Source: Dendrolimus kikuchii (taxonomy: Eukaryota; Arthropoda; Insecta; Lepidoptera; Lasiocampidae). From it: a stretch of DNA of 64,000 nucleotides. Below, one piece after another: positions 1-11,295 of this stretch. The number at the start of each line of letters is the position of its first letter. The first letter of the stretch is position 1. The stretch covers positions 25,346,935 through 25,410,934 of the forward strand of contig CM034389.1 of NCBI GenBank assembly GCA_019925095.2. Direction: 5' to 3'. Both the position numbers and the translations under genes were made by a program. Below the pieces are notes generated by a model. It was not told where the DNA came from, ran no database searches, and saw only the letters and a program-made list of their open reading frames with translations.

Positions 1-492
1 AGCACACATACTGGCTCGCACGTCTTTCTCCCACTTAGGTGATCAAATTGATTGACTTAAGAATATTGCAGACGTTATCAATTTAGTTAGTGGTAGCTGA
101 AATATCCGTTAAAAACCAACAAAATTCAAATTATCCCTTGCTTTAAATGTATATATCACTTTTTTGATCGTATAACATTGAAAACTTACACCAATAGGTT
201 TTCCTTCTACAAATCATAATGTCGACTACTGTGACAAATGGGCAAAAAAGGTTGCCGAGCCTTAAGCACACATACTTGCTCGCACGTCTTTCTCCCACTT
301 GGTGATTAAATTTATTGACTTAAGAGTATTGCAGACGTTATCAATTTAGTTAGTGGTAGCTGAAATATCCGTTAAAAACCAACAAAATTCAAATTATCCC
401 TTGTTTTAAATGTATATATCACTTTTTTGATCGTATAACATTGAAAACTTACACCAATAGGTTTTCCTTCTACAAATCATAATGTCGACTAT
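1..492. repeat. Two-copy tandem duplication, ~264 bp period
   Basis: A block beginning AGCACACATACT at position 1 recurs from 265, and both copies run to the same end, AATGTCGACTA, near 229 and 491. The copies differ by a few substitutions and a small deletion after CCCACTT, so the duplication is not brand new. The 35 bp between the copies has no partner after copy 2. The window starts at the first base of copy 1, so more copies may lie upstream. No coding potential is visible. Confidence 0.9.
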
Positions 493-864
493 CTGCGAGT
501 CATCGGCACAAACAATAGGTACTTGGGATTATGTTTGACCGGTATGTATTGAAGCAGTCTCGTAGTTAGAGAATAGCGGTAATTTTCAGAGACCATTGTT
601 TTAAAATTTAATTAAACAATAAAAAATAGGGAGAGACTAAAGCCATCAAGAAAGATATTTTTATAAATCTAAATTAAATACGATTATTTAAATACTAACC
701 TAAAATTTAACAAAGCCTTATATTTAATGAAATACCTACATGAATGCGAGAGAGATAGTGTTTGGAATGATGTTATACATTAATACTTTTTTATTTATTA
801 CCTCAATCGAGGGCCCACTCCAAAAATTCCAAATATTCAAATTTCAAATTCAAAAGTTTTTATT

Positions 865-1015
865 CAAAATAAGTTCCACTGGAGAACACTTTTTGAAGGT
901 TATACATGTAAGATAAAATTTAATTTTTACTTCCTATTCTATGTACACCGCTTCGCAACGTGTTGATACTGTAAAGGAGAAAAAGCGGCAAGAAATTCCC
1001 CAGCAACACGTCTAG
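865..1015 (-). repeat. Decayed LINE 3' module (CCGCTTCGCAACGTG type)
   Basis: The motif ACCGCTTCGCAACGTGTTG followed by an AAGCGGCAAGAAA block is a diverged copy of the module seen at 7903-7990, inside the E elements and downstream of the jockey fragment at 31.4 kb. A further diverged copy, sharing ACTTGAGAACATTTTTTGAAGG upstream, lies at 5110-5260. It is probably a relic of a LINE 3' region. Confidence 0.55.
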
Positions 1016-1539
1016 CTAAATATTGTTTTTCTTTATATTTCATATTCTATTTATATCTCAAATTCTTTTTTTTAATAGTTTTGTACAGAAGTATGTTACA
1101 GAATTACTTTTTGAAGAATTAATGGAGTTGTAGCAAACAATGCATACTCAATAAGACCAAGACAATAAAAGGAAAGAAAAATAATGTTTTTAAAATTAAA
1201 AATAATGTTATTGAAATCGAAAGTAATTTTCTCTCTACTGTCACCCTTAAAAAGTTAGTGATATGTTTAGCATGTATACCAAAAATCTAATCGACATTTC
1301 TCTACTTTTAAACTTTTCTCTAATCTTAACCTATATTATAATACATACCCATATATTAAAATACAGTCCTCAATATGCAATATAGATTAGATAATAAAAT
1401 TTTTGAGACAGAATTAAGAACAGCCGTCTTTTTTTAAATCTGTTCAAAATTAAAGGATTTGGACTATCATGGAATCGCTAACCGCGTACTAAATAGCCGT
1501 ATCCTTAATATACAAAGACAGTGTAGCGAGACTAGACAG

Positions 1540-1730
1540 AAGACAATCTCCGTATAATCTCGGCCCGGCTCGTGATCGTGACCGACTCTTGCGCACGTGG
1601 GCGGAGCGACGGTGCGCGTGTGTGCGTGCACAGCGTGTCCATTGGTCGACCCATAATGGCTGTCAAATCAATTCGATCGATTTTTTTTATATCAACGGCA
1701 GTTTGTCCGTTCGTTCTAAAATTTTAAATG
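1540..1730. promoter_or_regulatory. G+C-rich island, candidate promoter-like region
   Basis: A G+C-rich, CpG-bearing island stands out in strongly AT-rich surroundings. It contains an E-box CACGTG (1594-1599) overlapping a GGGCGG box (1599-1604), and an ATTGG inverted CCAAT box (1641-1645). A 23-codon ORF follows from ATG 1656 to 1727. I found no second copy in the window, unlike most of the sequence. This could be a promoter or first exon of an unseen gene, or an unrecognised GC-rich TE. The assignment is inference from motifs only. Confidence 0.25.
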
Positions 1731-2286
1731 TGTCATCGTATTAACAACGCGTAATATAATTTCGATTAATTTTATTAACATTCTCCAAAATCTTGTTTCG
1801 TTATGGGTCATTAAAACATGCGATGAAAACAAAATATTACGAGTATTAATGCATACAAATCTGAGTAGACGATATCGTTATAATTAAATTTATACAACAT
1901 CCGATTTATCATCATCCTAACGTTAAATCCCGGTTGCCTCATATGGCTTGGCTTCGAAGCCCCAGCTCATAAACAGTATTAAATAAAGCAAAGAAATTAG
2001 TAGGTACTCGGCTAATTTTTTTATTAAAGCACTTACTTAAAAGAATAATCATAATATGAAGTCCCTAGTTAAGACCAATTTTGTTGTTTCACTAGTTATT
2101 ATTTGACCAGTATAGATTTAAACACATTATTTTCGCTAAAATTTCTATAATTATCATTAATCGATAAAGTTTAAAGGCAGTGATCTAACGGTACCTATAG
2201 GATTTATTAGCATTTGTTAAAGCATTAATGGTGACATTGGATTAGTTTGCCATTTGATCAACTTTTCACATATTTTTATTTTAGTA

Positions 2287-2730
2287 CTAGCTGACCCGGC
2301 AAACTTCGTACCGCCTCAGAATCAATAAATAAAAAAGCTGAATGAAATTGCAAAATGTCTCAAATTTAGTAAAAAATATGGCCAAAACTTAACCGGAACG
2401 AACATCAAATGTTTGACGTTCAAAACAAAAAAATGAAAAAAAAACTTGACTTTTAAATTTAGTTTGATTTCTGAACGACTTTTAAATTTAATTGATTTCT
2501 AAACGACGGCTCAAACATCAAATGTTTAACAGGTAGGAATAGTTTCTAAGGGAAGGCGAAATTGTTGTTTTTACTATATTCTAAGCATTTTTTTCATATT
2601 TACTCACCTTTGAAATCTTACCTGGACTTCCACAAATAATTCCAAACCAAAATTAGCCAAATCAATCCAGCCGTTCTCGAATTTTAGCGAGGCTGACGAA
2701 CAGCAATTGATTTATATATATAGGTATAGA
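2287..2730 (-). mobile_element. Non-autonomous Helitron-like element, copy 1
   Basis: Read on the minus strand it starts A|TCTATACC at 2730 and ends GGGTCAGCTAG|T at 2287. This is the Helitron pattern: 5' TC, 3' CTAG, inserted between A and T, no TSD. A second copy lies inverted at 6015-6460. It carries no ORF, so it would depend on a Rep/Helicase supplied elsewhere. Confidence 0.75.
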
Positions 2731-2774
2731 TTCATTTTAATTTATTTAACTGTTCTAAATTTAAAAAAACATAT

Positions 2775-3135
2775 TTAAAAATGCACCAGCATCATTGCCA
2801 TGAGCCAGTCACAAACTGATCAACTCTTTGTGTTTTTGTCAAATATTATTTTAAAATGCGTTGTATATTTAAAAACACTCATATATACCGGCTTCGTAAG
2901 CAATAAAGACGGGTCCCAGGACCCTAAATTTCCAAATAAGATTTATATATGGTTTTATTTTTGTATTTTAAACAATTTAAAAATAAAATAATTAAAAAAC
3001 TCTTATTTGAAAATATACCAGCATCGTTGTTATTAACCACAAACTGATCAACCCTCTTTGGTTTTGTCAAATATTGTTTTAAAATGTGTTCTATATTTAA
3101 AAATATATACTGGCGTCGTAAACAATGGAGACGTG
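2775..3135. repeat. Diverged tandem duplication, ~230 bp period
   Basis: Blocks such as CACCAGCATC, ACAAACTGATCAAC and GTCAAATATT occur near 2783-2900 and again near 3015-3130 in the same order. The short ORFs they give are by-products of the repeat and show no protein-family signature. Confidence 0.7.
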
Positions 3136-3450
3136 CTCCTAACCTGTCCAGCCACGTCGAGTTGGGCCAAATGGTCCATTGGAGTCAACGGCCACATCAC
3201 GCAGATTTCAATGCGTGTTCACCATTTTTTGTACTACATCTAATTTATAATTCAGTCTTATCTATAAGAGTATTAAATTTTGATATCAATCAGCATACCA
3301 GCGTATAATAGCCGTAGCATTTTAAAAGATAATACACTATTATAAATCTTGCGTGGTCAATTTTATATTTTGTTTTCCTCGTCAGATTGCAATGTTTTTC
3401 TAGTGTACCGTAACATAATCTGTGTATATACAATTAAAAAATATTATATA

Positions 3451-3736
3451 GGAGTTTTTGGCGGGAACTGAAAGGAGATGCTGTCTTGTGCCGTTTTATT
3501 CTCTAAAAAAAATTAACAATAGTTGTAGGATATTGATATTTTTTGAGTAGTAATTATGTGTTTTGTGAGAAATGTGAACTGTACAGTCAAATGTGGCCTT
3601 TTGAGTTGTCACAAGAACTCGGTTGAATGGCACTAGCTAATAACCTACAGTTCAGCTGTGCTACACATAGGCTTAAGAAATTGTAAACTAAGATCTGGCT
3701 TAAAGGCCTAGCAGCCAAGCCATAAACTTAAATAAA
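3451..3736 (+). mobile_element. Retroposon family U, copy 1
   Basis: The ~285 bp element starts GGAGTTTTTGGCGGG and ends with GGCTTAAAGGCC, then CCATAAACTTAAATAAATA, an A-rich tail. Near-identical 13 bp blocks flank it (AAAATATTATATA at 3437-3450, AAAATATTGTATA at 3737-3750). A second copy is at 18351-18621 in the same orientation. It is non-coding. Confidence 0.8.
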
Positions 3737-3872
3737 TAAAATATTGTATATTGTGTAAGTATCGTTCATATTTTTAAGAGTTTTCATATGTTCGCAAACA
3801 CAACAAACACGCGTGAATAGTACTAGTAACCGACTTTATATATACAACACGCACTAGTCTGTGTAATATCAT

Positions 3873-4119
3873 TTATTTATTTTTTATTATTATTAATATC
3901 TCTACGGACTCGAGTTCCGTACCCTTGTTTACTACTTAATTTCTATGAAAAATTTTAGACTCCATACACGCTTATTGTTTATTTTTGTTACTGTGTGTGA
4001 TATTAATTTAGTAATTTTTATGTTGTGGTGTACCTTAAGAATAATTTATTATATTAATTTATTCTAATTTTAATACTAAACTTATACAAATATAGGGTGT
4101 ATCTGTTACATGCTGGTGT
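3873..4119 (-). mobile_element. Retroposon family T, copy 1
   Basis: A perfect 13 bp TSD TGTGTAATATCAT (3860-3872 and 4120-4132) brackets 247 bp. The plus-strand left end is T-rich with TTATT repeats, so the retroposon lies on the minus strand with an AATAA-type tail. A longer copy lies in the opposite orientation at 59800-60124. Confidence 0.85.
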
Positions 4120-4132
4120 TGTGTAATATCAT

Positions 4133-4732
4133 ATTAAAACCCAAAAGAGCTGCAGTGAACTTAATGTAAATGAAACCAAAAAGCAAATTAGGCACAATTA
4201 GGTATAGGAAATACATACAATATTTAAATACATATAACAGAAAGCTATCCATACGATACTTATCCATTATTCCAATTACTATGAGTCATTTCTTACAAAA
4301 TATTTCAATTACCTGTGGGCTTTACCAATGAGATTCTTTAAACAATTTTACTGGTTTATTAACTCGTAATAAATGAATTTGGTTGCATAAAACCGTTAAC
4401 GGTCTCTCAGAAATAAAAATATGTATGAACACCGATTTTCCAACCACTATTGGGTGCTGCAATGCGCTCGCAGTATAGCTGTATACATTTATTTTGATCG
4501 CTTATTATTTTGTCTTACGTTACGAATACATCTAAGTATTCTAGCAAAGCCATACAGCATTATCGTCATCTTGAGTCTTGGTTATTAAGATCCGAACTAC
4601 GCAGGATATTTGGAGAATAAATATGAAATTACTGGTTTATGTCCAAGATTACTGTCATAATAAGTATCGGATAAATAATTATAAAAAAATTAACGACTTA
4701 TCAGTTTTAAGTGTGCATTTTATTTATTTATA
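4133..4732. other. No feature seen
   Basis: AT-rich sequence without ORFs, hairpins or a match to other parts of the window that I could recognise. Confidence 0.4.
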
Positions 4733-4831
4733 GGGTTACTAAAAAGTGGCCGAAACGTCGAACCCGTTACAAGGTAGTTTTAATTGTGTGTACTAGTCGC
4801 GAAAACTTGAAAAATAGTATATAAAAAATCA
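4733..4831 (-). mobile_element. E-element terminal fragment
   Basis: It contains AAAAGTGGCCGAAACGTCG, a shortened inverted-repeat arm, then ACTAGTCGCGAAAACTTG. This is the inner-arm plus R-end arrangement of family E (see 29766-30318). The rest of the element is missing. Confidence 0.65.
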
Positions 4832-5177
4832 ACTTCCACTTTTGTTGGCAAACAATGTATCTGATAGTGAGTAGTTACTATCACCAATAGAGATCTGCTT
4901 AAGAGGCCAATACTTTGCCTGCCTTATCAAGATTCTAAATATCATTACGTAATAAATATCGTTTTGAGAATATGAATTTTATTACATAATGCATACCTGA
5001 AATGATTTGTATTATCATTTTATAAAATTTAATAAATAAAGACCAAAAGTATAGAACTAAGTCTTTTCAAGCTTTACTCGCATAAAATTTGAAACATATT
5101 TAAAAGTACTTCAAACTACTCAGTTCCACTTGAGAACATTTTTTGAAGGTCACGTTATGGAAAATATCTTCTTCCTT

Positions 5178-5226
5178 CTTAATTGTTAACTTATATATAC
5201 ATATTATATATAAGTTAACAATTAAG
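5178..5226. repeat. Perfect 20 bp-arm palindromic hairpin
   Basis: Arms 5178-5197 (CTTAATTGTTAACTTATATA) and 5207-5226 are exact reverse complements around a 9 nt loop. The hairpin interrupts the decayed LINE 3' module at 5110-5260. It may be the footprint of a tiny palindromic TE or a replication-generated palindrome. Confidence 0.85.
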
Positions 5227-5260
5227 TCTACTACCTATTTTATATACACCGTTTCGCAAC

Positions 5261-6014
5261 GGGAATGACGCAACATGCGCAAATGAAATTTTTCGTGATA
5301 AAAAATATCCTACGTTCCCGTACGTTCTCCTAAGAACATAATAGATACAGTAGTAATCCTACCAAATAGATAAGAAAGAAATAATCATCCAAACAAAATC
5401 ACTTTTACATTAATATATAAGCATGGCCACCATCCAGTGCTACAACTGAATCGGTCGACTTACAACGCCGTTGCCGCCGATTCGGCCGAACCGGTCGATC
5501 GGGTTCTGAGTGTGGCCAGTTTTTTCGCAACTCCATTCTTCCTGGCCGCGAGACAGGGCTTGCCACTATAGATACTTATATTATGAATGTATAGTTCGAT
5601 ACGATATTTAGTAGGTATGTCGTTGAGTTATACCTAACATACTGCTTATAAAAAAGGTCAAAATAGGAAATCAATAATACATTGTTTTCAATATTCTTTT
5701 ATTAGTTTCGCTACTCAGCTAGTTGCGGTGCGAAGGTTAAAGTATGAAAATACAGAGTACAGAAGTTCGCCGCGCTCTCTCCTGTGGTGAATTTCATAGA
5801 AAAGTATAACCAAATATAATTTATTTCAAAAAAATATGCCGGCGGCGTATTTGTACTGAAAAATCAAAGTTTACAAAGTAAGAAGTGAGATCACCACTAT
5901 TTATAATTCTCGTACAAAGTTCATTGAAGACCGGTAGGCGTTGAAAGTTAGGGAAAGGGGTTGAAAGCAAAGTTTTAATAGAGTATCAGGCATTATTTGT
6001 GCAATGGAATATTT
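5261..6014. other. No gene; short G+C-rich patch
   Basis: Mostly AT-rich. A G+C-rich patch at about 5425-5565 contains GATTCGGCCGAACCGGTCGA-type palindromic sequence with no extended frame and no repeat copy in the window. Its nature is unknown. Confidence 0.35.
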
Positions 6015-6460
6015 TCAATTTATATATATATAAAAATCAATTGCTGTTCGTTAGGCTCGTTAAAACTCGAGAACGGCTGGACTGATGTGGCTAATTTTGG
6101 TTTTCAATTATTTGTGGAAGTCCAGAGAAGATTTACAAAGTGAGTAAATATGATAAAAATACTTGCTTGGAATATAGTAAAAACAACAATTTCGCTTTCC
6201 TTACCTGTCAAATATGTTCGATGTGATGTTCGTTCCGTCGTTTAGAAATCAATTAAATTTAAAAGTCGTTCAGAAATCAAATTAAATTTATAAGTTAAGT
6301 TCTTTTTTCATTTATTTGGTTTTGAATGTCAAGCGTTTGATGTTCGTTCCAGATAAGTTTTGACCACATTTTGTACTTAAGTTGAAACATTCTGCAATTA
6401 TCATTCAGCTTTTTTATTTATTGATTCTGAGACGGTACGAAGTTTGCCCGGGTCAGCTAG
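6015..6460 (+). mobile_element. Non-autonomous Helitron-like element, copy 2
   Basis: This copy is inverted relative to 2287-2730. It runs from a TC near 6015, through a TATATA stretch and AATCAATTGCTGTTCG, to GGGTCAGCTAG|T at 6460. The two copies are similar along their length, with many substitutions and small indels. Together they form a large inverted repeat with a 3.3 kb spacer. Confidence 0.75.
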
Positions 6461-6623
6461 TTAAATATAATATGCGGCAGACTAACTTACCTATAAGGCG
6501 CCAAGGAGACCCGTTCGTATTTTGTCGACAACCACGCATGTACGCGATTTACTTAATTTAAAATTCATTTTTTTCAGTCATACATTAACAATGTATATAA
6601 AATTTTTGGTTTTTAAATAATCC

Positions 6624-6746
6624 CCGGTTCCAGTCTTTAAGAGAGCAGCAGCACATTTGTAGCACCTTTGGTATTGCAAATGTCCATAGGCGATGGTAAC
6701 CACTTTCCATGAAGTGGGCCGTCTGCCTGTCTGCCGAACTCCTGCA

Positions 6747-6778
<32 letters not shown>
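6624..6778 (+). mobile_element. P retroposon, 5'-truncated, long poly(A)
   Basis: Only the 3' half is present, from TTCCAGTCTTTAAGAG to TCCTGCAAT, followed by about 30 uninterrupted A (6748-6778). The long pure A tail suggests a relatively recent insertion. See 37641-37963 for a full-length copy. Confidence 0.85.
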
Positions 6779-6781
<3 letters not shown>

Positions 6782-7376
6782 CATCCAAACACAAAAGAGA
6801 GATTAAATATATTTACCGATATATTATCAATTGCGATATATCTGCATTAATAAAGAATTCTCATGCTTTGTTTTAATAAAGAAACCTCAATTAAAGCTAT
6901 GTTATAACAAAAAATCATATTTAAAAGAAAAGTAATTTTGAAAAGAGCTTTTAAAAACGATTTAGATGATGCCGTTGATAAATAATAAAACGATCAGTCA
7001 AAAGCACACAAAATAAATATGGCCGTGTGAGCGAATAAATATTTGAATTATTAATTGTGAATTGATTAATCAAACGACATGGTTCGTTAGCATAATAGCT
7101 GGCGCCAAGGGATTTTTAATATTAAGGGCCCTATTGAGAAGCGAAGGTTTTCAATTATTGTTCACGAATAACCTGTTCGTGATTCATGAGTATTTCATAA
7201 TAGTATTCAACGTAGCATTTTAGGGTTACTGTAACTTTCTGGCAATAATAGAACCCCTCTTTGTCCGTCTTTGTATGTAACACTAATTTTTCACAAAAAC
7301 TCTCCAGTTCAAAATGAGTGTGACGTTCGATTTATATCGATGACGGGTTCCTATATCTATTCATACATTATTATGA
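6779..7376. other. No feature seen
   Basis: AT-rich sequence with no recognisable coding or repeat feature. Confidence 0.4.
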
Positions 7377-7990
7377 GCTCTTTCTACGTGCACCGGAACA
7401 CATCCCAACTTGACTGTTTTTTTTTTCATTTTACCTCCTATCCCTTTAATATTCAATCAAAATCAAATCAAAAATCATTTATTGAATAAAACATAATTCA
7501 CAATTTTTGACACTCATTGGTCCCCAAACTAGGTCGATCTGTATCTCGGGGACCTCCTTCCAAATTGGTACAATTCTGATTGTGAAATTATCAATTACAG
7601 TTACATTCATTTAAAAGAAATATGTATGATTGCGTGCGTGCGTGCGTGGGTGCGTGCATGCGCGCGTGTGTGTATGTGTGTGTGTGTGTCTGTGTGTGTG
7701 TGTGTATGTGTGTTTGTGCATATTATGTATTACTTGTGATATTGTGAATTGTATGTATAAAAAGATAACAATGTCAATGAAATAAATAAGATTACGGAAT
7801 GTATATAATTGTTATATATTTATTTTTAACAATTGTTCTGTTCCATCATAATCAAGAGTTAAAAGTCTATATATATAATATTGTTATAGCTAGGCATGTT
7901 GCTGAAGAGTTTTTTGCGCTGTTTATTCTCTTTAAGCCACAACATGTTGCGAAGCGGTGGTAAATTAGATGAGGCACACATAGAGTAAAA
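7377..7990 (-). mobile_element. LINE 3' end with internal GT microsatellite, within an E-core-like segment
   Basis: On the minus strand a LINE 3' end finishes AATAAATGATTTTTGATTTT-like at 7447-7490, a (TTTGA)n-type tail. An imperfect TG/CG-rich microsatellite (7629-7715) lies inside it. The flanks, GAGCTCTTTCTACG (7377) and AGCTAGGCATGTTGCTGAAG (7890-7990), match the two halves of the E core. So the LINE appears inserted in, or ancestral to, an E-core segment. The same LINE type with a longer TG tract is at 57944-58360. Confidence 0.65.
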
Positions 7991-9267
7991 TTTACTCTAT
8001 AGGTGCCTTTACTCGGTAAATAATAACTAATTGTCTATTGTTTGTCCCAAAAATATAAGCAATAATACTCATATGCCCGAATTTTACTTGCTGGAATTTC
8101 ATTTGCTTAAATCGTTTGTTTACCATAAAAGTTATATGACATTCTCTTGTTTGCCCGTACATTAGATTCCATAATGACACGAGTGCCATACGTATTGTTA
8201 TTCATTTTATTAATTGAAATAATATTATTTAACGGAATATTTCAACGCCATACTAAAAGTCGCTTCCGTAGAAAATTAACCTAACGCCTTTGTCCTAAAA
8301 AGCGATTGGCTTTCTAGCACTGCGCCGGCCGCTGCCGCGGCACGCTCGCTTCGCTCGCTCGGCTCGTGCGTTGTTTTTCATGTTTTAACCTAACCTAACC
8401 AAACCTAAACTTATTGATCGTTTAGTTTAAACCGATTTTATGATTTTTTTAGAAGCAATTTCGATGGCAAATGATGTTATGGCATATGATAATTACGCCT
8501 TACAATGATGATAACAAATGATGTTATTGAAATTGACTTTATGGGAAACAAAATTTCTAGCACGTGACTAATACAGTAAACAATGAGTATGACATATAAA
8601 TTATGTCTGTTGACCAGTATAGCAGATGAAATTATGGTAAATGAAATTCTGGCAAGTGGATGTAACCGATAATAACCATAACCATTTTTTTCCAATATGC
8701 TTACATTTATATATATAAAAAACATATCCTATTGTGACAAATAAACCTCATGGGTTTGTTCGTGACATACTTTAAGGTTTTGATACATAGTGACAATTAA
8801 AAAGTAAATTTGCACAATATGAATGTTAAGTATATCAAAATAGGAAAGGCGACGAGGAATTGTTATCATCATTCTAATATGGTTCTGATGTAGTCCCATG
8901 TCTGCACATGTGTGCCTGATGGTTCGCTTTGGAAATCAATATAGAATATTTTCGGATTAAAGAACTTTATTTCTCATACAAGAATTTTTACAATTCACTT
9001 AAACTATGAGAACATTTATAATATAAGTTGTTAGAAATAAGTTGTAATTTGTAACGAGATAGAAAGCACAAATACTAAAAGTTGCAGGTAGTTTCGGTTT
9101 ATTTTATTTTTTTGTACATACAAGTCACAAGTTGATTCGAACCAAAAGAAACAAAGATATAGATTTCGTGGAAGTGGCTTTGTGTAACTTGTTATCTTTA
9201 TTTATTTTAACTTTTATAGTATATTTACTTTTATATGAGTAATGTGTTATATAATCATATTTGCAGT

Positions 9268-9270
<3 letters not shown>
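7991..9270. other. No gene; GC palindromic patch and telomere-like motif
   Basis: No convincing ORF. At 8318-8372 a G+C-rich patch holds GCCGCTGCCGCGGC and repeated CTCGCT motifs. At 8386-8412 there is a short degenerate run of CCTAA units (CCTAACCTAACC, then AAACCTAAAC), which is insect telomere-type sequence. The remainder is AT-rich. Confidence 0.45.

Positions 9271-9317
<47 letters not shown>
9271..9317. repeat. (TA)n microsatellite
   Basis: About 47 bp of uninterrupted alternating TA. Confidence 0.95.
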
Positions 9318-9321
<4 letters not shown>

Positions 9322-9504
9322 GTTATTATATTTAGGAATAATATATTTACATGCGCCAGATCTAGGTCTCATGTGGTTAAGTTTAGTCTTGTAACTTATA
9401 GTTCTGGTTTATTACATTCAGTTAGTATTATAAATTTAACCTTATCTAATATACTCATAACATTATGTTATTTATAATGTTTTAACATATTATAATATAA
9501 GTAA

Positions 9505-9780
9505 TAAAAAAACCCAAAGACATTGAAATTAAAATACATTATGTAGCAGATCACTGCCAACGGGAAGCGTGCCCAGAAGGCTGGCTGCTTTGCCACGCTG
9601 TATGGCAATACTTATTTGTTGTGCGAAATATGAGCCAGCCTTCTGATCACGGGTAGTGTCAAAGAGTTTCTTACATATGTCTTTAAAGAAACTCTTTGCC
9701 GACGGACCCCACGGGCCTAATGTTTCAACCCCAAACGGCACAAATATGTAACCCCTTCCTAAGGCTCCATATTTGCGCCG
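9505..9780 (-). pseudogene. LINE ORF C-terminal remnant, family K copy 1
   Basis: The minus strand encodes a piece reading PFGVETLGPWGPSAKSFF, later DTTRDQKAGSYFAQQ and AIQRGKAASLLGT. This C-terminal motif (GVETLGPW...AIQRGNAAS) recurs in reverse transcriptases of lepidopteran non-LTR retrotransposons. Only about 70 codons survive. Related copies are at 22090-22530, 25766-25900 and 48643-48723, all on the same strand. The exact LINE clade cannot be set from this fragment. Confidence 0.7.
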
Positions 9781-9959
9781 TTTGACGTATGATATTTGAA
9801 TAATCCTTTATAATTAATTATCTTCAATATTCTTGGGTACTATGGTTTTTAATAAACGTAACTGAAGTTTGTATAATATCCATTAAATATATTTTGTATG
9901 TACGACCATAACTACCTAGACCATAATTAACAACCGATTCTGCTAGAGCTAGGTAAAGT

Positions 9960-10170
9960 AAAAATTCAAATCAACAAGTTGAGGGTAGGCTAGAAAATAA
10001 CTATAACACTACTCATTGACACTTGACATCTTTATCTTCCGTCTTCCGTGATCACGGCTATTGAAAAGTGGCCGAAACTTCAAAAAAAAAAACTCCTCGC
10101 ATAAAACCGTTAAAACATAGTTTTAATTATGTGTGCTATTCGCGAAAACCTATCTATTCATTTGCTTGGC
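9960..10170 (-). mobile_element. E element fragment (arrangement A)
   Basis: It holds the right half of the core (CAACAAGTTGAGGGTAGGC, then CATTGACACTTGACATC), the inner arm TCCGTGATCACGGC...AAAAGTGGCCGAAAC, and the R end GCTATTCGCGAAAACC. The order matches the copy at 29766-30318. The distal half is missing and the copy is diverged. Confidence 0.7.
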
Positions 10171-10195
10171 TTACCGTTGGTAAACATTATTTGAC

Positions 10196-10436
10196 GGCCT
10201 CTGTGGTTGAGCGGGATAAGCCTTTGCCGGCGTACCTCACTGCAACGCAGTGGTTCCGGGTTCGATTCCTGGTGTAGTAAATTTCGGAAACGTATTTTCT
10301 CCGTTATTTACTATGGTCTGGGTGTCTGGGATCGGCCCCAGAGTAGTCCGTTGTATATTACCCATAACACAAGCGTAACTTGCTTAATTTGGGGATATAC
10401 AATGTGTGTGTTTGTCTGCCGATTAAAAAAAAAAAA
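10196..10436 (+). mobile_element. tRNA-derived SINE
   Basis: The head carries a pol III A box (TGGTTGAGCGG, 10204-10214) and B box (GGTTCGATTCC, 10259-10269) with tRNA-like spacing. A non-tRNA body follows, ending GTTTGTCTGCCGATT and an A12 tail. It is not a functional tRNA gene, because no cloverleaf 3' half or discriminator follows the B box. An RTE-tail lies 28 bp downstream. Confidence 0.9.
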
Positions 10437-10464
10437 TATCTTTATTTTATATCAATATTATGTA

Positions 10465-10539
10465 TAAGCCTAAATGGCGCTCTATTGTTCGTGCCTACCC
10501 CGCAAGGGAACTGGCGTGAAGTTATATATGAATGTATGT
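10465..10539 (+). mobile_element. RTE-tail, 75 bp
   Basis: This is the last 75 bp of the RTE-like LINE: codons for the C-terminal AYPAREL, a stop, then a TATG-type tail. An 11 bp TSD AATATTATGTA flanks it (10454-10464, 10540-10550). Confidence 0.9.
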
Positions 10540-10550
10540 AATATTATGTA

Positions 10551-11295
10551 AAATTTTAAACTAACCATTAAGGCAACATAGTAAAGCATTGGAATTGTTA
10601 TCTACGGTATTTCTTTTCTACGTTGGAAACTTTCTACTATTCTTACGTAACAGTAGTTTACCCTTTTATTGATTGTATATTGAACGAAACGGTTCACTCA
10701 ATATAGCTTCATTGCAAAATCTCCATTCGATTGGTTTCGAAAACAGGAAATGAAGATGGTAATATCAATTTGCTGCGAGTCGCTCCAGCGAATGCCTTTT
10801 CCGATCGTGTTTTATCGCAAATTAGTTCAGCATACCTCAGCTCCCGGTTTCATTTGAAAATACGTCCAAGTGCGTGGCTATCCACGCAATAGAAAGAATT
10901 CTGGAGACCTGACAAACATCTGCTATATTTGGATTTTGACTAAGAAGCAATTTAAAAAAATTATCGAAAATATATTAATTCTCAAAACATTTTTTTTTTT
11001 ATTTATTAAACTCCATCAGTCTGATTTATTCAGAATTTCATAGTTCCAAAGTTAGAAGGGGTGACAAAAATGTTAAGACTGGAATATTAACTTGTCATTA
11101 TTTGACTTAAAAGATCTGCCTAACACTACCTCACATGAAAATACACTGAAAAAAATATCAACCCTTAGTTACATGCATGGCGGCTACCCCTAAACTTTCT
11201 CGTTTTCATATTTCACGACGTATTTTTGTTGCGCAAAACATCTTCCCGTCAAATTTCATCTATGCAGATGCAGTAGTTTACGAGACAAATGACTT
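10551..11295. other. No repeat recognised; apparently single-copy
   Basis: Includes 10670-10920, of moderate G+C, with palindrome GCGTGGCTATCCACGC near 10871. No ORF over 60 codons makes sense here. It is not seen elsewhere in the window, so it may be host sequence. Confidence 0.35.

Larger units (their letters stand above)
493..2286. other. AT-rich stretch without a recognisable gene
   Basis: No sustained reading frame is present. The stretch holds a decayed retroelement 3' module (865-1015) and a G+C-rich island (about 1540-1660), both listed separately. The rest is AT-rich sequence in which I see nothing. Confidence 0.5.

Noticed and set aside
10196..10285. Possible tRNA gene from the A and B boxes
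   Set aside because: The body, A tail and lack of a cloverleaf 3' half show a tRNA-derived SINE.
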